Source: Amycolatopsis saalfeldensis (GTDB lineage Bacteria; Actinomycetota; Actinomycetes; Mycobacteriales; Pseudonocardiaceae). From it: DNA of 64,000 bases. Both the position numbers and the translations under genes were made by a program. Location: NCBI RefSeq assembly GCF_900110575.1, contig NZ_FOEF01000013.1, positions 1-64,000 of the forward strand, read 5' to 3'. The first letter of the stretch is position 1. Each line of letters opens with the position of its first letter. Under the pieces are notes generated by a model that made no database searches, was not told where the DNA came from, and saw only the letters and a list, made by a program, of their open reading frames with translations. Shown here one piece after another: positions 1-7,724 of this stretch.

Positions 1-480
1 CTCGCACCTGCCGCGCCCGCGCCCGCCGCACCCGCGCCCGCCGCGCCCGCTGTGCCTGCCGCCGCACTCGCACCTGCCGCGCCCGCGCCCGCCGCTGCCG
101 TGCCTGCCGCAGCCGTCGCACCTGCTGTGCCTGTCGCACCTGCCGCACCCGCTGTGCCAGGCGCACCTGCCGTGCCTGTCGCACCTGCCGTGCCCGCCGT
201 GCCAGGCGTGTCTGCGGCCGCCGCCGCACCTGCTGTGCCAGGCGCAGCCGCCGCACCTGCCGCGCTCGCCGTGCCAGGCGCGTTCGCCCTGTCAGGGGCG
301 CCGGACAGGTCAGGCGACGCGCCGGGGGTGCCAGAGACGTTGGATGCGCCAGGCAGCTCGGGTGCGTCGGAGGTGCCAGGCGTGCTCGCCGTGCCAGGCG
401 TGTCGGCGGTGCCGGATGCACCTGCCGCCGTCCCCGCTGCGGCTGCCGCGCTGGAGGTGTCGGCGGTGTCGTTCGCGCTT
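1..480. repeat. Coding low-complexity tract (GCC/ACC-type trinucleotide and nonamer repeats)
   Basis: This is an imperfect repetition of units such as CGCACCTGCCGTGCC, giving Gly-Thr-Ala-Gly-Ala peptides on the minus strand. It is the tail of the partial gene above and continues beyond the window edge. Such tracts expand and contract readily and can be misassembled. Confidence 0.7.
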
Positions 481-998
481 GCCGTGGTGGAGGCACTGGT
501 CGCGCTTGCAGTGCTTTCCGCTCCGGTCATCTGGTTGGCCTCGCTTCGGCCCGGGGACGGCATCGAGTCGGTTGTGTCGGAACCGTCGGCCCAGTGGCCC
601 GGCTCGGCGGAGTCACCCTGCCCCGCACCGCTCGGTCCACCTTGCCCACCGGAACCACTCGACGCGCCCGGACCACTCGGCCCACCTTGCCCGGCGGGGC
701 CACCCGCCCCAGCGGAACCACCCTGCCCACCGGAACCACTCGGTCCACTCGCCCACCGCACGGGCGGCTCGCCTTTCCACCGCCCCGCGGCCGGCTGGGC
801 GATGGGCCATACGCCGGCGTTGCCGGGACCGGCGTTGCCGGGGCCTGCGGGCCGCAGTGGGGAGGCGACCGGGGAGGCCGTGCCGCCGCCGGAGGCTTCC
901 GCCAGGAGCTCTTCCCGCTTGCGACGGTGTTCGGCGTGGCCGATCCGGCCGGCCGACAGATCGGCGTCCAGTCGGCGGAGTTCTTCCTGCCAGCTCAT
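1..998 (-). CDS. Low-complexity protein with short basic N-terminal domain (partial, runs off the window)
   Basis: Reading leftward from an ATG at 998, after a purine-rich site (CAGGGGGT), the protein starts MSWQEELRRLDADL, followed by a short charged helical domain (residues 1-35) of the kind found at the N-terminus of many actinobacterial proteins that begin MSWQEELRRLD. From about residue 40 it becomes a Gly/Ala/Ser/Thr/Pro-rich tail, with GPSG and GQGG runs and then long GTAGA/GAAGA runs. The frame is open for all 332 codons to the window edge, so the C-terminus is not visible. Function unknown. The opposite strand is also open here, but it gives only Ala/Pro strings and has no ribosome site. 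The divergent neighbour begins at 1145. Confidence 0.7.
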   Translation of the reverse strand, partial: MSWQEELRRLDADLSAGRIGHAEHRRKREELLAEASGGGTASPVASPLRPAGPGNAGPGNAGVWPIAQPAAGRWKGEPPVRWASGPSGSGGQGGSAGAGGPAGQGGPSGPGASSGSGGQGGPSGAGQGDSAEPGHWADGSDTTDSMPSPGRSEANQMTGAESTASATSASTTASANDTADTSSAAAAAGTAAGASGTADTPGTASTPGTSDAPELPGASNVSGTPGASPDLSGAPDRANAPGTASAAGAAAAPGTAGAAAAADTPGTAGTAGATGTAGAPGTAGAAGATGTAGATAAAGTAAAGAGAAGASAAAGTAGAAGAGAAGAGAAGA

Positions 999-1144
999 CA
1001 AGCAACCCCCTGCCACCGGTTCGGGCGATAGTGTTTCATGCCCCCGGGCCTGCGGAGGTTCCGGTTTGATCGACTTCTCGGGCGAGATCATGGCGCGTGC
1101 ATCGCGCTACGTCCAGGGTGGGGTCCGCTCCGTAGGATCGGTGT

Positions 1145-1633
1145 ATGTCGTCCGCTCGCGGTGAGCTCGCCGCCCTGGCCGTTGACCGGCTCGCCGGCCG
1201 GGCCGTGTACTCCGGTGACCTGGTCGACGCCGGGGGCCGCGCGCTGGTCGAGGGAGTGGACTCGCCCTCGCTGCCGGAGCTCGCCGGGCTCGGCCGGGAC
1301 GACGCCGACGCGCCGGACGTGTTCGCCCGGGTCGTCCACGAGCTGGGCATCGAGCTGCCGGCCGACGCCACGGCGGCGCGTTGGCAGCTGCTCGGCGAGA
1401 GCCTCGGCGCGATGGTGCGCGGCGAGGCGACACCCGCCAAGTCCAGCGGGCCGGTCGTGGAGTTCGACCGGCTGTTGGGCTATCCGGGTGTACTTCGCGA
1501 ACTCGTCCGCTGGTTCGCGATGCTCGACGCCTGGATTCCCACCGACGTCACGCCGGTCAGCTTCTGCGAGCAGCAGATCCTCGAACAGGCCCGGCTCGTG
1601 CTCGCGGGACCGTGGCCGCCCGTCACCCGTTGA
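1145..1633 (+). CDS. Hypothetical protein, 162 aa
   Basis: Acidic soluble protein with no signal peptide or membrane segment. I do not recognise the family. The ATG lies 6 bases after a plausible -10 element (TAGGAT at 1133-1138), so the message may be leaderless. Codon use is typical of the genome (G or C in nearly every third position), which supports a real gene. It is transcribed divergently from the low-complexity gene to the left and is followed by a separate promoter at 1644. Visible features are an N-terminal helical region, a central Asp/Glu-rich stretch, and a C-terminal segment with one Cys in SFCEQQ. No function is assigned. Confidence 0.7.
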   Translation: MSSARGELAALAVDRLAGRAVYSGDLVDAGGRALVEGVDSPSLPELAGLGRDDADAPDVFARVVHELGIELPADATAARWQLLGESLGAMVRGEATPAKSSGPVVEFDRLLGYPGVLRELVRWFAMLDAWIPTDVTPVSFCEQQILEQARLVLAGPWPPVTR

Positions 1634-1643
1634 GACGCAAAAA

Positions 1644-1666
1644 CTGTCGTACACATGTTCTAAAAT
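1644..1666 (+). promoter_or_regulatory. Candidate DNA-damage promoter (PafBC-type / LexA-box-like)
   Basis: CTGTCGTAC, then 8 bases, then TAAAAT. The mycobacterial RecA-independent damage promoter recognised through PafBC is TTGTCRGTG-N8-TAnnnT. The TGTCR core, the 8-base spacing and the TAnnnT element match; the GTG part does not. The overlapping stretch at 1647-1662 also matches the LexA box TCGAAC-N4-GTTCGA at 10 of 12 positions. It drives the gene at 1749. Inference from motif only. Confidence 0.4.
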
Positions 1667-1748
1667 TGGCAGAGTCCAGGGGAGACGCCGCCCAAGCCAC
1701 GGGCGGCGTCGAGGAACACCGAGGCGTTCGGACCGGAAGGCGGCTGCC

Positions 1749-2369
1749 ATGCCCGTTGCAGGATCGGCCTACATCACCCTGCCCACGTTCGTCGGGTACA
1801 GCGCGAGTTCGGGGCCCTCGCGCTCGTCGTTCGTGCGCCGCCAGCGGAAGTTGTACGAGGACCCGGCGCGGGCCGCGTTCAACTACTACCGGCGGGCGGC
1901 GAACGCCGTCCGGGCCGGCCGCGCCGCGAGGCAGGACGAGGTGGCGATGCGCTCGCTGGTCCACAACGCCGACGACCGCACGCGCCCGCACTACACCGCC
2001 ATCGCCGAGGGCTGGCTGCGCTACCTCGGCCGCCGCGACCCCAGGCTGGTCGAGGTCGGGCGGGCGCGGATCCCGCTCGGCGAGCTGGAGGTGGGCGTCA
2101 GCCCGCAGCTCGGCCTGCGCAAGAGCAACGGCCACCGGTACGCCACCTGGCTGTACTTCAAGGAGGAGCCGCTGAGCCGCGACGCCGCGCAGCTCGCCCT
2201 GTGGCTGCTGGACCAGGGCATGCCGGACGTCCTGCCGGGCGGGGAGCCGCTGGTCGTGGATGTCCGCCGGGCCAAGGAGTTCACGCTCACTGCGCGCGAC
2301 CGCGAGCGGCTGCGGCCGTGGGCGCGCAGCGAGGCGTCGGCGTTCATGACGCTGTGGGAGGCCGCGTGA
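1749..2369 (+). CDS. Conserved hypothetical protein, 206 aa, possible DNA-damage regulon member
   Basis: Starts at ATG 1749; the frame is open further upstream, but the promoter-like motif at 1644-1666 puts the message start before this ATG. The N-terminus is MPVAGSAYITLPTFVGYSA. It is followed by a basic helical region (residues 25-60, many Arg), a central part with HYTAIAEGWLRYLGRR, and a C-terminal half reading like an alpha/beta fold (GHRYATWLYFKEEPLS, LLDQGMPDVLPGGEP). There is no signal peptide or membrane span. I do not recognise a named domain. The isolated promoter and strong coding bias show it is a separate unit from the gene at 1145. Confidence 0.7.
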   Translation: MPVAGSAYITLPTFVGYSASSGPSRSSFVRRQRKLYEDPARAAFNYYRRAANAVRAGRAARQDEVAMRSLVHNADDRTRPHYTAIAEGWLRYLGRRDPRLVEVGRARIPLGELEVGVSPQLGLRKSNGHRYATWLYFKEEPLSRDAAQLALWLLDQGMPDVLPGGEPLVVDVRRAKEFTLTARDRERLRPWARSEASAFMTLWEAA

Positions 2370-2627
2370 GCTGAGCTTCACCCGGGGCGTGCGGGGGATT
2401 CACCCGTACGCCCTGGGCGCCCGCCGGGTCGCTCACGGAGCGCGACCACGTACCGTCACTGTTCGAACGCTCCGTGGCGAAGATCGGCTGCCCACGGCCA
2501 CTGCGAAAGAACGCACCCGGTCGGGTGACGGATTCGCGGCGGGCCTGGCTGGACTGGACATTCGGGGCGTCGGACACGAAGCTTTCCCGCAGTCTTCATC
2601 CCGGCCGATAACCCCGAGGTCGAATAA
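2370..2627. other. Intergenic region with no recognised feature
   Basis: 258 bases between two co-directional hypotheticals. Short frames on both strands have poor start sites and lack coding bias. A GAGG at 2615-2618 serves as ribosome site for the next gene. Nothing else is recognised. Confidence 0.5.
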
Positions 2628-3170
2628 GTGAACGCAGCAGCCTGGGAGCCGCTCTCGCGAGTGGCCGACGAGCCCGCCTGGTACTGGGTCTACAACAAGC
2701 TCGGCTTCTGGCCGAGCACCTTCGCGCACGACTGGCCCGGCTTCCGCGAGCCCGCGCCGTCGCGGACCTGGGACCTTTCGGCAGGTGATTACGACCGCGG
2801 GTCGGCGGAGTTCCGGCTCGGCCCGTACACGGTCGACGAGCCGGAGATCGCCAGGATCGTACTGGCGGCGCTGAAGGATTCCGTCGGCCCGGACGACTGG
2901 CTGTGGGTTCTGCACTGGCAGCACCAGTCGTTCAAGTTCTGGCCGCACCGGATGGCCGAGGGCGCCGCCTGGCCGGTGCCGGTCTTCCCGCGCGGCGACT
3001 ACCACCTGTTCCTCGCCGAGGACTTCAGTTACGGCACCCTCGGCCACCCGTGGGAGCGCACCCTCTGCGCGTTCGGCGAAAAGCTCCTCCCCGCGGTGGA
3101 ACGCCACGGCGAAGGCGTGCTGACCAACGTCCTGCGCCGCGACGGCTCGCCCAGCGCACTGGCGCGCTGA
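2628..3170 (+). CDS. DUF2716 family protein
   Basis: 180-residue soluble protein starting at GTG 2628. The middle and C-terminal parts carry the family's aromatic signature: WLWVLHWQHQSFKFWPH (about residues 90-106), then PRGDYHLFLAEDFSYGTLGHPWE and a closing CAFGEKLLPAVE. DUF2716 proteins are small bacterial proteins of unknown function, often found as scattered single genes and sometimes near toxin-immunity loci. The next gene downstream looks like an immunity protein, which fits that context, but no toxin is visible nearby. Family call from memory of the conserved Trp/His pattern. Confidence 0.65.
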   Translation: MNAAAWEPLSRVADEPAWYWVYNKLGFWPSTFAHDWPGFREPAPSRTWDLSAGDYDRGSAEFRLGPYTVDEPEIARIVLAALKDSVGPDDWLWVLHWQHQSFKFWPHRMAEGAAWPVPVFPRGDYHLFLAEDFSYGTLGHPWERTLCAFGEKLLPAVERHGEGVLTNVLRRDGSPSALAR

Positions 3171-3233
3171 GCACCCGGGCCGGCTCGAAGATCAAGTGCG
3201 CCGGCGCGGGTGCGGACCCGGCGCACCGGAGCA

Positions 3234-3261
3234 TTGGCGCAGCTAGCGGCGCTGCTACCTT
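3234..3261 (+). promoter_or_regulatory. Sigma-A-like promoter for the Imm7-like gene
   Basis: TTGGCG (3234-3239), a 16-base spacer, then TACCTT (3256-3261). The GTG start at 3268 lies 6 bases after the -10 element, which suggests a leaderless transcript. Confidence 0.5.
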
Positions 3262-3267
3262 CTGCGG

Positions 3268-3669
3268 GTGTTCGAATACCACGGCTGGGTGACCATCGCC
3301 GCCACCACAAGCGGCGACGACGACGCGGCGCTGCTCGAGCGTCTCATCGAGCGGGTCCACCGCGCCATCCGCGACAGCCACGCGCTCGACCTGGTCGACC
3401 TGCGCTGGAGCGCCGGCCTGCCGATGCTCCACCTCGGCGGCTTCGACAAGCACGGCGGCGGGATCGCCCCCGAACTGCTGAAGACCTTCTCCCGCGTCGG
3501 CGAGCTCGCGCCCGGCTCGTACGGCCTCCTGCACGTCTGGGACGACCAGGATCCCGAGCACGACAACGAGTTCCGCGTCTTCCGCATGGCCCGCGGCCAG
3601 GTCACCGAGCACCCCGACACCCACCTGACGCCGGTCGCGCCGACGGTCCTGGACGTCTACGAACTCTGA
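3268..3669 (+). CDS. Imm7-like immunity protein (orphan)
   Basis: 133-residue acidic protein beginning FEYHGWVTI after the GTG start. It continues with an LDLVDLRWSAG core, a LHLGGF motif, and a C-terminal half with GSYGLLHVWDDQDPEHDNEFRVF. This pattern matches the Imm7 family of polymorphic-toxin immunity proteins, which neutralise cognate toxin domains in the cytoplasm. No polymorphic toxin or secretion gene is present within the window, so this is an orphan immunity gene, perhaps acquired against competitors. The preceding DUF2716 gene is separated by a promoter. Assigned from family resemblance; the target is unknown. Confidence 0.6.
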   Translation: MFEYHGWVTIAATTSGDDDAALLERLIERVHRAIRDSHALDLVDLRWSAGLPMLHLGGFDKHGGGIAPELLKTFSRVGELAPGSYGLLHVWDDQDPEHDNEFRVFRMARGQVTEHPDTHLTPVAPTVLDVYEL

Positions 3670-3699
3670 CCGGCCGCGGGCCCCCGCAAACGCCGGAAG

Positions 3700-4767
3700 C
3701 TAGTGGTGCTTCGGCGTCTGTGGCCGGTGACCGGGCTCCTGGCGCGGCGGCTGCTGGTTCGTGCCGGGGAAGGTCGGGGCCGGCAGGTTCGCCGCCTCGT
3801 AGCGGGACAGACAAAGCGTGAGCGGGCCGCTCGTGTCCGGCAGGGTCGGCGACTGGGCCTTGTGGTCGTCGAAGCGGAAGGCCGACGTGAGGTCGCCGAA
3901 GGTACGGCGGCGCCAGTCCGAGATGTTGGGCTCGGCCACGCCCGTCACCTTCTCCAGGAACTGGAGCGTCGACGTGTGGTCGAAGGTCTCGCTGCACGCC
4001 GACGGACAGGCCGTTGCCCAAGGTGTCGCCAGGCGAGGTCAAGGTCGCGAACTCGTGCGGCGTGCCCGGCGCCGGGACCGGCGGGATGACGTGGTCGAAC
4101 AGGCCTCGTTCTCGTCGTAGTTGAGGATGAACGCGGTCTTCGCCCACACCTCCGGGTTGGACGCGATCGCGTCGATCTTCGACGCCACGAACGCCGCGCC
4201 CTCGGCGGGCGTGTAGTCCGGGTGCTCCGAGGCGGTCGAGGTGCAGATGATCCACGACACCGTCGGCAGCTTGTCGTTGCGCGCGTCGTACTCGAACTGG
4301 CCCTCGGGACGGTGGGTCAGGCCGTTCACCGCGAGCGGCGAATCGGCGGGCGCCGTGCTCGCCGTCCGGGTCGATCGTGCCGGTCATCCACATCATCCGG
4401 TTCGGCCAGGTCGGGCCGAGCACCGAGCAGCGGTAGGCGTCGCAGACCGTGAACGCCTCCGCCAGCGCGAACTGGAACGGCAGGTCCGCGCGGGTGTGGT
4501 AGCCCATCACGTACGGGCCGTTCTTGCCGTCGGCCTTGCGGTGCGCCGGCAGCCAGTTGTCCATCTTGCCGCCGTTGAGCGCGTCGTGCTGCACCTGCCA
4601 GGCGTGGGAGGTGGACGGGATCTTCTGCGCGTGGGTGTCGAGGTGGAACGGCAGCGCGTAGCCGGCCGGGTTCTGGCTGCCGGACAGCGTCCCGAAGTAG
4701 TGGTCGAACGACCGGTTCTCCTGCATCAGCAGCACAACGTGCTACGACGGCGAGTCAGTTCGGTCAT
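3700..4767 (-). pseudogene. Phospholipase C / phosphoesterase family, decayed by multiple deletions
   Basis: Conserved blocks of a secreted PLC-type phosphoesterase appear in order but in different frames. MTELTRRR (twin-arginine start at 4767) is joined directly to HVVLLMQENRSFDHYFG, so the signal peptide is lost and the first frame hits a stop. Then TWPNRMMWMTGTIDPDGEHG, a frame change, NGLTHRPEGQF joined to EYDARNDKLPTVSWII, later NYDENE, a frame change to LFDHVIPPVP, GNGLSVG, another change to CSETFDHTSTLQFLEKVTG, and the tail ending at 3700. Intact members run about 450-500 residues; the gaps remove whole segments. This is true decay, not one sequencing error. The enzyme would have been exported by Tat and cleaved phospholipids. 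Confidence 0.8.
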
Positions 4768-4890
4768 GGCAGTCACCCTCGTTGCGCTTCGGTCACGGGA
4801 AAGGGTCCGCGAAGAACGAACAGGGAACACACGGTGAAGACATCCGCCGAACCGGCCGATCCCGAGGAACCGGCCGGTCGGCGGGCGCGG

Positions 4891-5478
4891 TCAGAACGTG
4901 ACGTCCGCGCATTGGTAGAAGGCGTTGCCGGTGTCCGCGATGTCCCAGACGCCGACGATCATGTGCCGTCCCGACTTGCCCGAGGGCAGCGTTCCGGTGT
5001 GCGCCACGCTCGTCGGCGGCTGCTGCCCGTTGTAGGGCACGGTGAGGAACGGGGTGAGGTCGAGCTGCGCCCGGGTGAGCGGCGCGGTCGGGTCCCAGCC
5101 GTCCTTGGTGACGAAGTAGCGGAACGACGTCGTGGCGTGGGCGGCGGTCAGTGTCCACTTGAACGTGTAGGTGCCGCCGCTGGTCAGCTGCGACGTCGGC
5201 CAGGTGCCGCCGCGCATGTCGTCGAGCTGCGCGAATCTGCTGATGCCGGCCGAGCAGATCTGGCCGTCCGCGGGCCCGGCTTCAGGAAACCCCTTGGGCC
5301 CCTCCGTGCTCTGCGGTTCGTACTGGATGTCGCCGCAATCGCCGACGGCGCCGATCGAGCAGTTGTACGCCCGGCTCGGCGGCGCCGTCGTATACCCGTG
5401 CCCCCATGCGACGCCGGTCCACACCAGCGGAAGCGCGAGCGCTCCCGCCATGGCCACCAAAACCTTCTTCGTACGCAT
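4891..5478 (-). CDS. AA10 lytic polysaccharide monooxygenase (chitin-active type)
   Basis: 195 residues. The N-terminal signal peptide MRTKKVLVAMAGALALPLVW is cleaved before HGYTTAPPSR, placing the copper-binding His at the mature N-terminus as the histidine brace requires. The second His lies in LTAAHATTSFRYF and the axial aromatic in DTGNAFYQC. Cys residues are paired as in small single-domain AA10 enzymes, and there is no carbohydrate-binding extension. These secreted copper enzymes cleave crystalline chitin or cellulose oxidatively. A GAGAGGAG ribosome site precedes the ATG at 5478. The upstream dre-like site and direct repeats suggest induction by amino-sugars. It is a single-gene unit next to a PLC pseudogene, both secreted-type functions. 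Confidence 0.9.
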   Translation of the reverse strand: MRTKKVLVAMAGALALPLVWTGVAWGHGYTTAPPSRAYNCSIGAVGDCGDIQYEPQSTEGPKGFPEAGPADGQICSAGISRFAQLDDMRGGTWPTSQLTSGGTYTFKWTLTAAHATTSFRYFVTKDGWDPTAPLTRAQLDLTPFLTVPYNGQQPPTSVAHTGTLPSGKSGRHMIVGVWDIADTGNAFYQCADVTF

Positions 5479-5488
5479 GTGACTCCTC

Positions 5489-5512
5489 TCACAGAGTGTG
5501 TCACAGAGTGTG
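5489..5512. promoter_or_regulatory. 12-bp perfect tandem direct repeat in the LPMO leader
   Basis: TCACAGAGTGTG occurs twice without spacing (5489-5500 and 5501-5512), immediately upstream of the LPMO ribosome site. It could be an operator or part of the untranslated leader. Confidence 0.45.
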
Positions 5513-5524
5513 AACCCATCCGCG

Positions 5525-5540
5525 AATGGTTCAGACCACT
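5525..5540 (-). promoter_or_regulatory. DasR-responsive element-like operator upstream of LPMO
   Basis: On the minus strand AGTGGTCTGAACCATT matches the dre consensus ACTGGTCTAGACCAGT at 12 of 16 positions, including the TGGTCT and CCA cores. It lies 47-62 bases before the LPMO start. DasR represses chitin and N-acetylglucosamine genes in actinomycetes. Inferred from the motif and the gene's function. Confidence 0.45.
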
Positions 5541-5671
5541 AAACGCCGCAACCCAAAATTCGGCGCTCGGCCCAGCAGTATCGGCCGGTCGGCGGCAGCC
5601 GATCTCACCCGTGCTGGTTCAGCACCGTCCGCACCGTCGGGGTCCGGGGGCTCGGCCCCCGGGAGATATGG

Positions 5672-5714
5672 CGAAGGGCCTGTGTTCGCGCATTCTGCGA
5701 ACACAGGCCCTTCG
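5672..5714 (-). terminator. Intrinsic terminator downstream of tRNA-Gly
   Basis: Perfect 18-bp stem (CGAAGGGCCTGTGTTCGC and its complement) with a 7-base loop, starting a few bases after the tRNA 3' end. There is no T run, as is common in high-GC actinobacteria. It may serve both directions. Confidence 0.8.
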
Positions 5715-5720
5715 GTCCTG

Positions 5721-5793
5721 AGCGGATGACGGGATTCGAACCCGCGACCCTCACCTTGGCAAGGTGATGCGCTACCAGCTGCGCTACATCCGC
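5721..5793 (-). tRNA. tRNA-Gly (GCC anticodon)
   Basis: 73 nt. The acceptor stem GCGGATG pairs with CATCCGC, the discriminator is U, the T-arm has GGGTTCGAATCCC, and the anticodon loop CTTGCCAA carries GCC. The CCA end is not encoded. A -10/-35 pair lies upstream and a strong hairpin downstream, so it is a single-gene transcription unit. Confidence 0.95.
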
Positions 5794-5825
5794 ATGCACC
5801 GCTGCTTGCTCGGTGTTGGGAACAC

Positions 5826-5854
5826 TCTATACGTCGGGCTCGCGCCACTTTCAG
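5826..5854 (-). promoter_or_regulatory. Promoter of tRNA-Gly
   Basis: On the minus strand CTGAAA, a 17-base spacer, then TATAGA. The predicted start is about 25 bases upstream of the mature tRNA 5' end at 5793. Confidence 0.5.
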
Positions 5855-6001
5855 GGGGCCCGGCCTGCGGATCGGGGTGACTCGACCCGGTGCTTCGGTG
5901 TCACATCGGGCGTACAAGGGGTGACGACGGGCTTTTCCCTCCGTATGGTGTCCCCATTCGACCGAACGGTGAATCCTTCGGGGGAGGAGGTGCCTTGCCG
6001 G

Positions 6002-7615
6002 ATGACCGAGCTGGGCACGGCGCCGCCACCAGCGGCCTCGGAATCCGACGAACAGGCACTGTTGCAGCGGCTCCGCAGCGGCGAGGACGCCGCGTTCGGA
6101 GAGCTGTTCGAGCTCCACGCGGCCGCGGTGCGCAGACTGGCGCAGAGCCTCGCGGCCGATCGCTCCGAGGCCGAAGACATCACGGCCGAGACTTTTTTCC
6201 GTGTGCTGCAGGCATTGCGCCGTGGCTCGGGTCCGCGCGACTACGTGCGGGCCTACCTGTTGACCGTCGCCCGGCGGGTGTCGTGGGAGTGGCACGGTGC
6301 GCGCCGCGACGTCCCGGTCACTGACGACGAGCTGACGTTCCGCGCCGGCGCCGGTGCCGACACCCATGCGCGCACCGCGGAGCACAGCCTGATCACCACG
6401 GCGTTCACCAGCCTGCCCGAGCGTTGGCGGACGGTGCTGTGGCAGACCGAGGTCGAGGGCGAGCAGCCCGCCATGGTCGCCCCGCACTTCGGGCTGAGCG
6501 CGAACGCGACGGCGGCGCTGGCCCGCCGCGCCCGGCAAGGCCTGCGCGCGGCGTACCTCCAGGCGCACCTTTCGGTGAACCAGGGGCCGGACTCGTGCCG
6601 TGCGGTCGTGGAGAAGCTGGGCGGGTTCACCGCCGGCAGCGTCACCGGCGCCGAGGCCGAGCGGATCAAGGCCCACCTGCTGGGCTGTCCTTCTTGCCGC
6701 GCGACGCAGGACGAGCTGCGTGACGTCTGCTCCTCGCTGCGTGCGCACGCCGGCGTGCTGATCCTGGCCCTGCCCGCGCTGGCCGGTGGGGTCGGCGGCA
6801 CGGCCGGGCTGGCGGCGACCGTGAAGAGCGTGTTGTTCGGTTCCAAGGTGAAGGTCGGCCTCGCGCTGGTCTCGGCGGCCGCCGCCGGGGTGGTCGGGGT
6901 GACCGCCGGCCCGGTGGTCTTCGGCACGCACCCCACGCAGAACGTCGGACTGGGCGGTGGCGCGCCGGAGCTGGCGCTGCAGCCGCCCGCGTCGCGCGTC
7001 CAGCCGCCGCCGCAGGTCCAGCAGGGTCCGCGGATCGTCACCGGCGAGTTGCAGGGCACGGCCCGGCCGCAGCACCAGCATTCGGCCGGCTACCACGGCG
7101 CGGCCGGGGCCGAGCTGGGCGCCAATGCCGTGCCGAACCTGCCCGGCGGGATCGGGTCGTCGTCGGCTGTCGGCCAGTCGCCGTCCGGCGGCTCACCGCG
7201 GGACGACTTGCCCGGCAGCTCGAACTCCACCGTGAACTCCACGCTGAGCACCGAAAGCTCGACCGACTCGCGGGTGGACACCCAGCCGGAGATGTCCTCC
7301 ACCTCGACCGATCCGAGCTGCGGCACCAACCCGACGCTGGACAGCACGTACGCGCCGCCGCCGTCGGACTACCTGCCGCCGACCTACGAGCCGCCGTCGG
7401 TGACGACCACGCCGACGCCCACCGGCGCTTCGACCTCGGACGCGGACTCGGCACCGGCGAAGTCCGCGCAGTCAGCGGGCTCCTCGGACTCTTCGGGCAC
7501 CGGGAAGACGTCTTCGTGGCGGTCGGAACAGGTGGCGAGTTCCCAGACCTCGGGAAGCACCACCTCGGAGGACGTCACCGATTCGGCCGATTCCGATTCG
7601 TCCGCGACCCCCTGA
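6002..7615 (+). CDS. ECF sigma factor with fused zinc-finger, membrane segment and extracytoplasmic tail
   Basis: 537 residues from ATG 6002, with GGAGGAGG upstream. Sigma-70 region 2 covers about residues 20-95 (AFGELFELHAAAVRRLAQSL, YLLTVARRVSWEWHGARRD) and region 4 about 130-185 (LPERWRTVLWQTEVEGEQPA, ALARRARQGLRAAY). Then comes a zf-HC2-like zinc-binding segment with C...H..C..C (residues 200-240, AHLLGCPSCR). A hydrophobic stretch at about 275-310 is likely membrane-spanning. The last 220 residues are Pro/Ser/Thr-rich and low-complexity. Fusing an anti-sigma-type zinc finger and transmembrane region to the sigma factor suggests a self-contained sensor that stays at the membrane until released. 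No separate anti-sigma gene is adjacent. Confidence 0.85.
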   Translation: MTELGTAPPPAASESDEQALLQRLRSGEDAAFGELFELHAAAVRRLAQSLAADRSEAEDITAETFFRVLQALRRGSGPRDYVRAYLLTVARRVSWEWHGARRDVPVTDDELTFRAGAGADTHARTAEHSLITTAFTSLPERWRTVLWQTEVEGEQPAMVAPHFGLSANATAALARRARQGLRAAYLQAHLSVNQGPDSCRAVVEKLGGFTAGSVTGAEAERIKAHLLGCPSCRATQDELRDVCSSLRAHAGVLILALPALAGGVGGTAGLAATVKSVLFGSKVKVGLALVSAAAAGVVGVTAGPVVFGTHPTQNVGLGGGAPELALQPPASRVQPPPQVQQGPRIVTGELQGTARPQHQHSAGYHGAAGAELGANAVPNLPGGIGSSSAVGQSPSGGSPRDDLPGSSNSTVNSTLSTESSTDSRVDTQPEMSSTSTDPSCGTNPTLDSTYAPPPSDYLPPTYEPPSVTTTPTPTGASTSDADSAPAKSAQSAGSSDSSGTGKTSSWRSEQVASSQTSGSTTSEDVTDSADSDSSATP

Positions 7616-7724
7616 GCAGCGGTAACCGGGCAAACCTCTCGCCACGCTACGTGACCGCCTCGCGCCGCAAGGCCTCGTCACGGTAGCGTTGCCTGAGTTC
7701 GAGCGTCGCCCGGGAGGCAACAGG

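Noticed and set aside
52-1164. Plus-strand Ala/Pro/Val-rich open frame over the first kilobase
   Set aside because: It has no ribosome site and only low-complexity Ala/Pro/Val content. The opposite strand has a proper start, ribosome site and a recognisable N-terminus.
3602-4735. One 377-residue frame covering the phospholipase region
   Set aside because: Only its first third and one middle block read as phospholipase; the rest is out-of-frame translation. It is part of a pseudogene.
5531-7096. Long minus-strand frame across the tRNA and sigma-factor gene
   Set aside because: It runs through a tRNA and opposite clear sigma-factor motifs; a compositional shadow.
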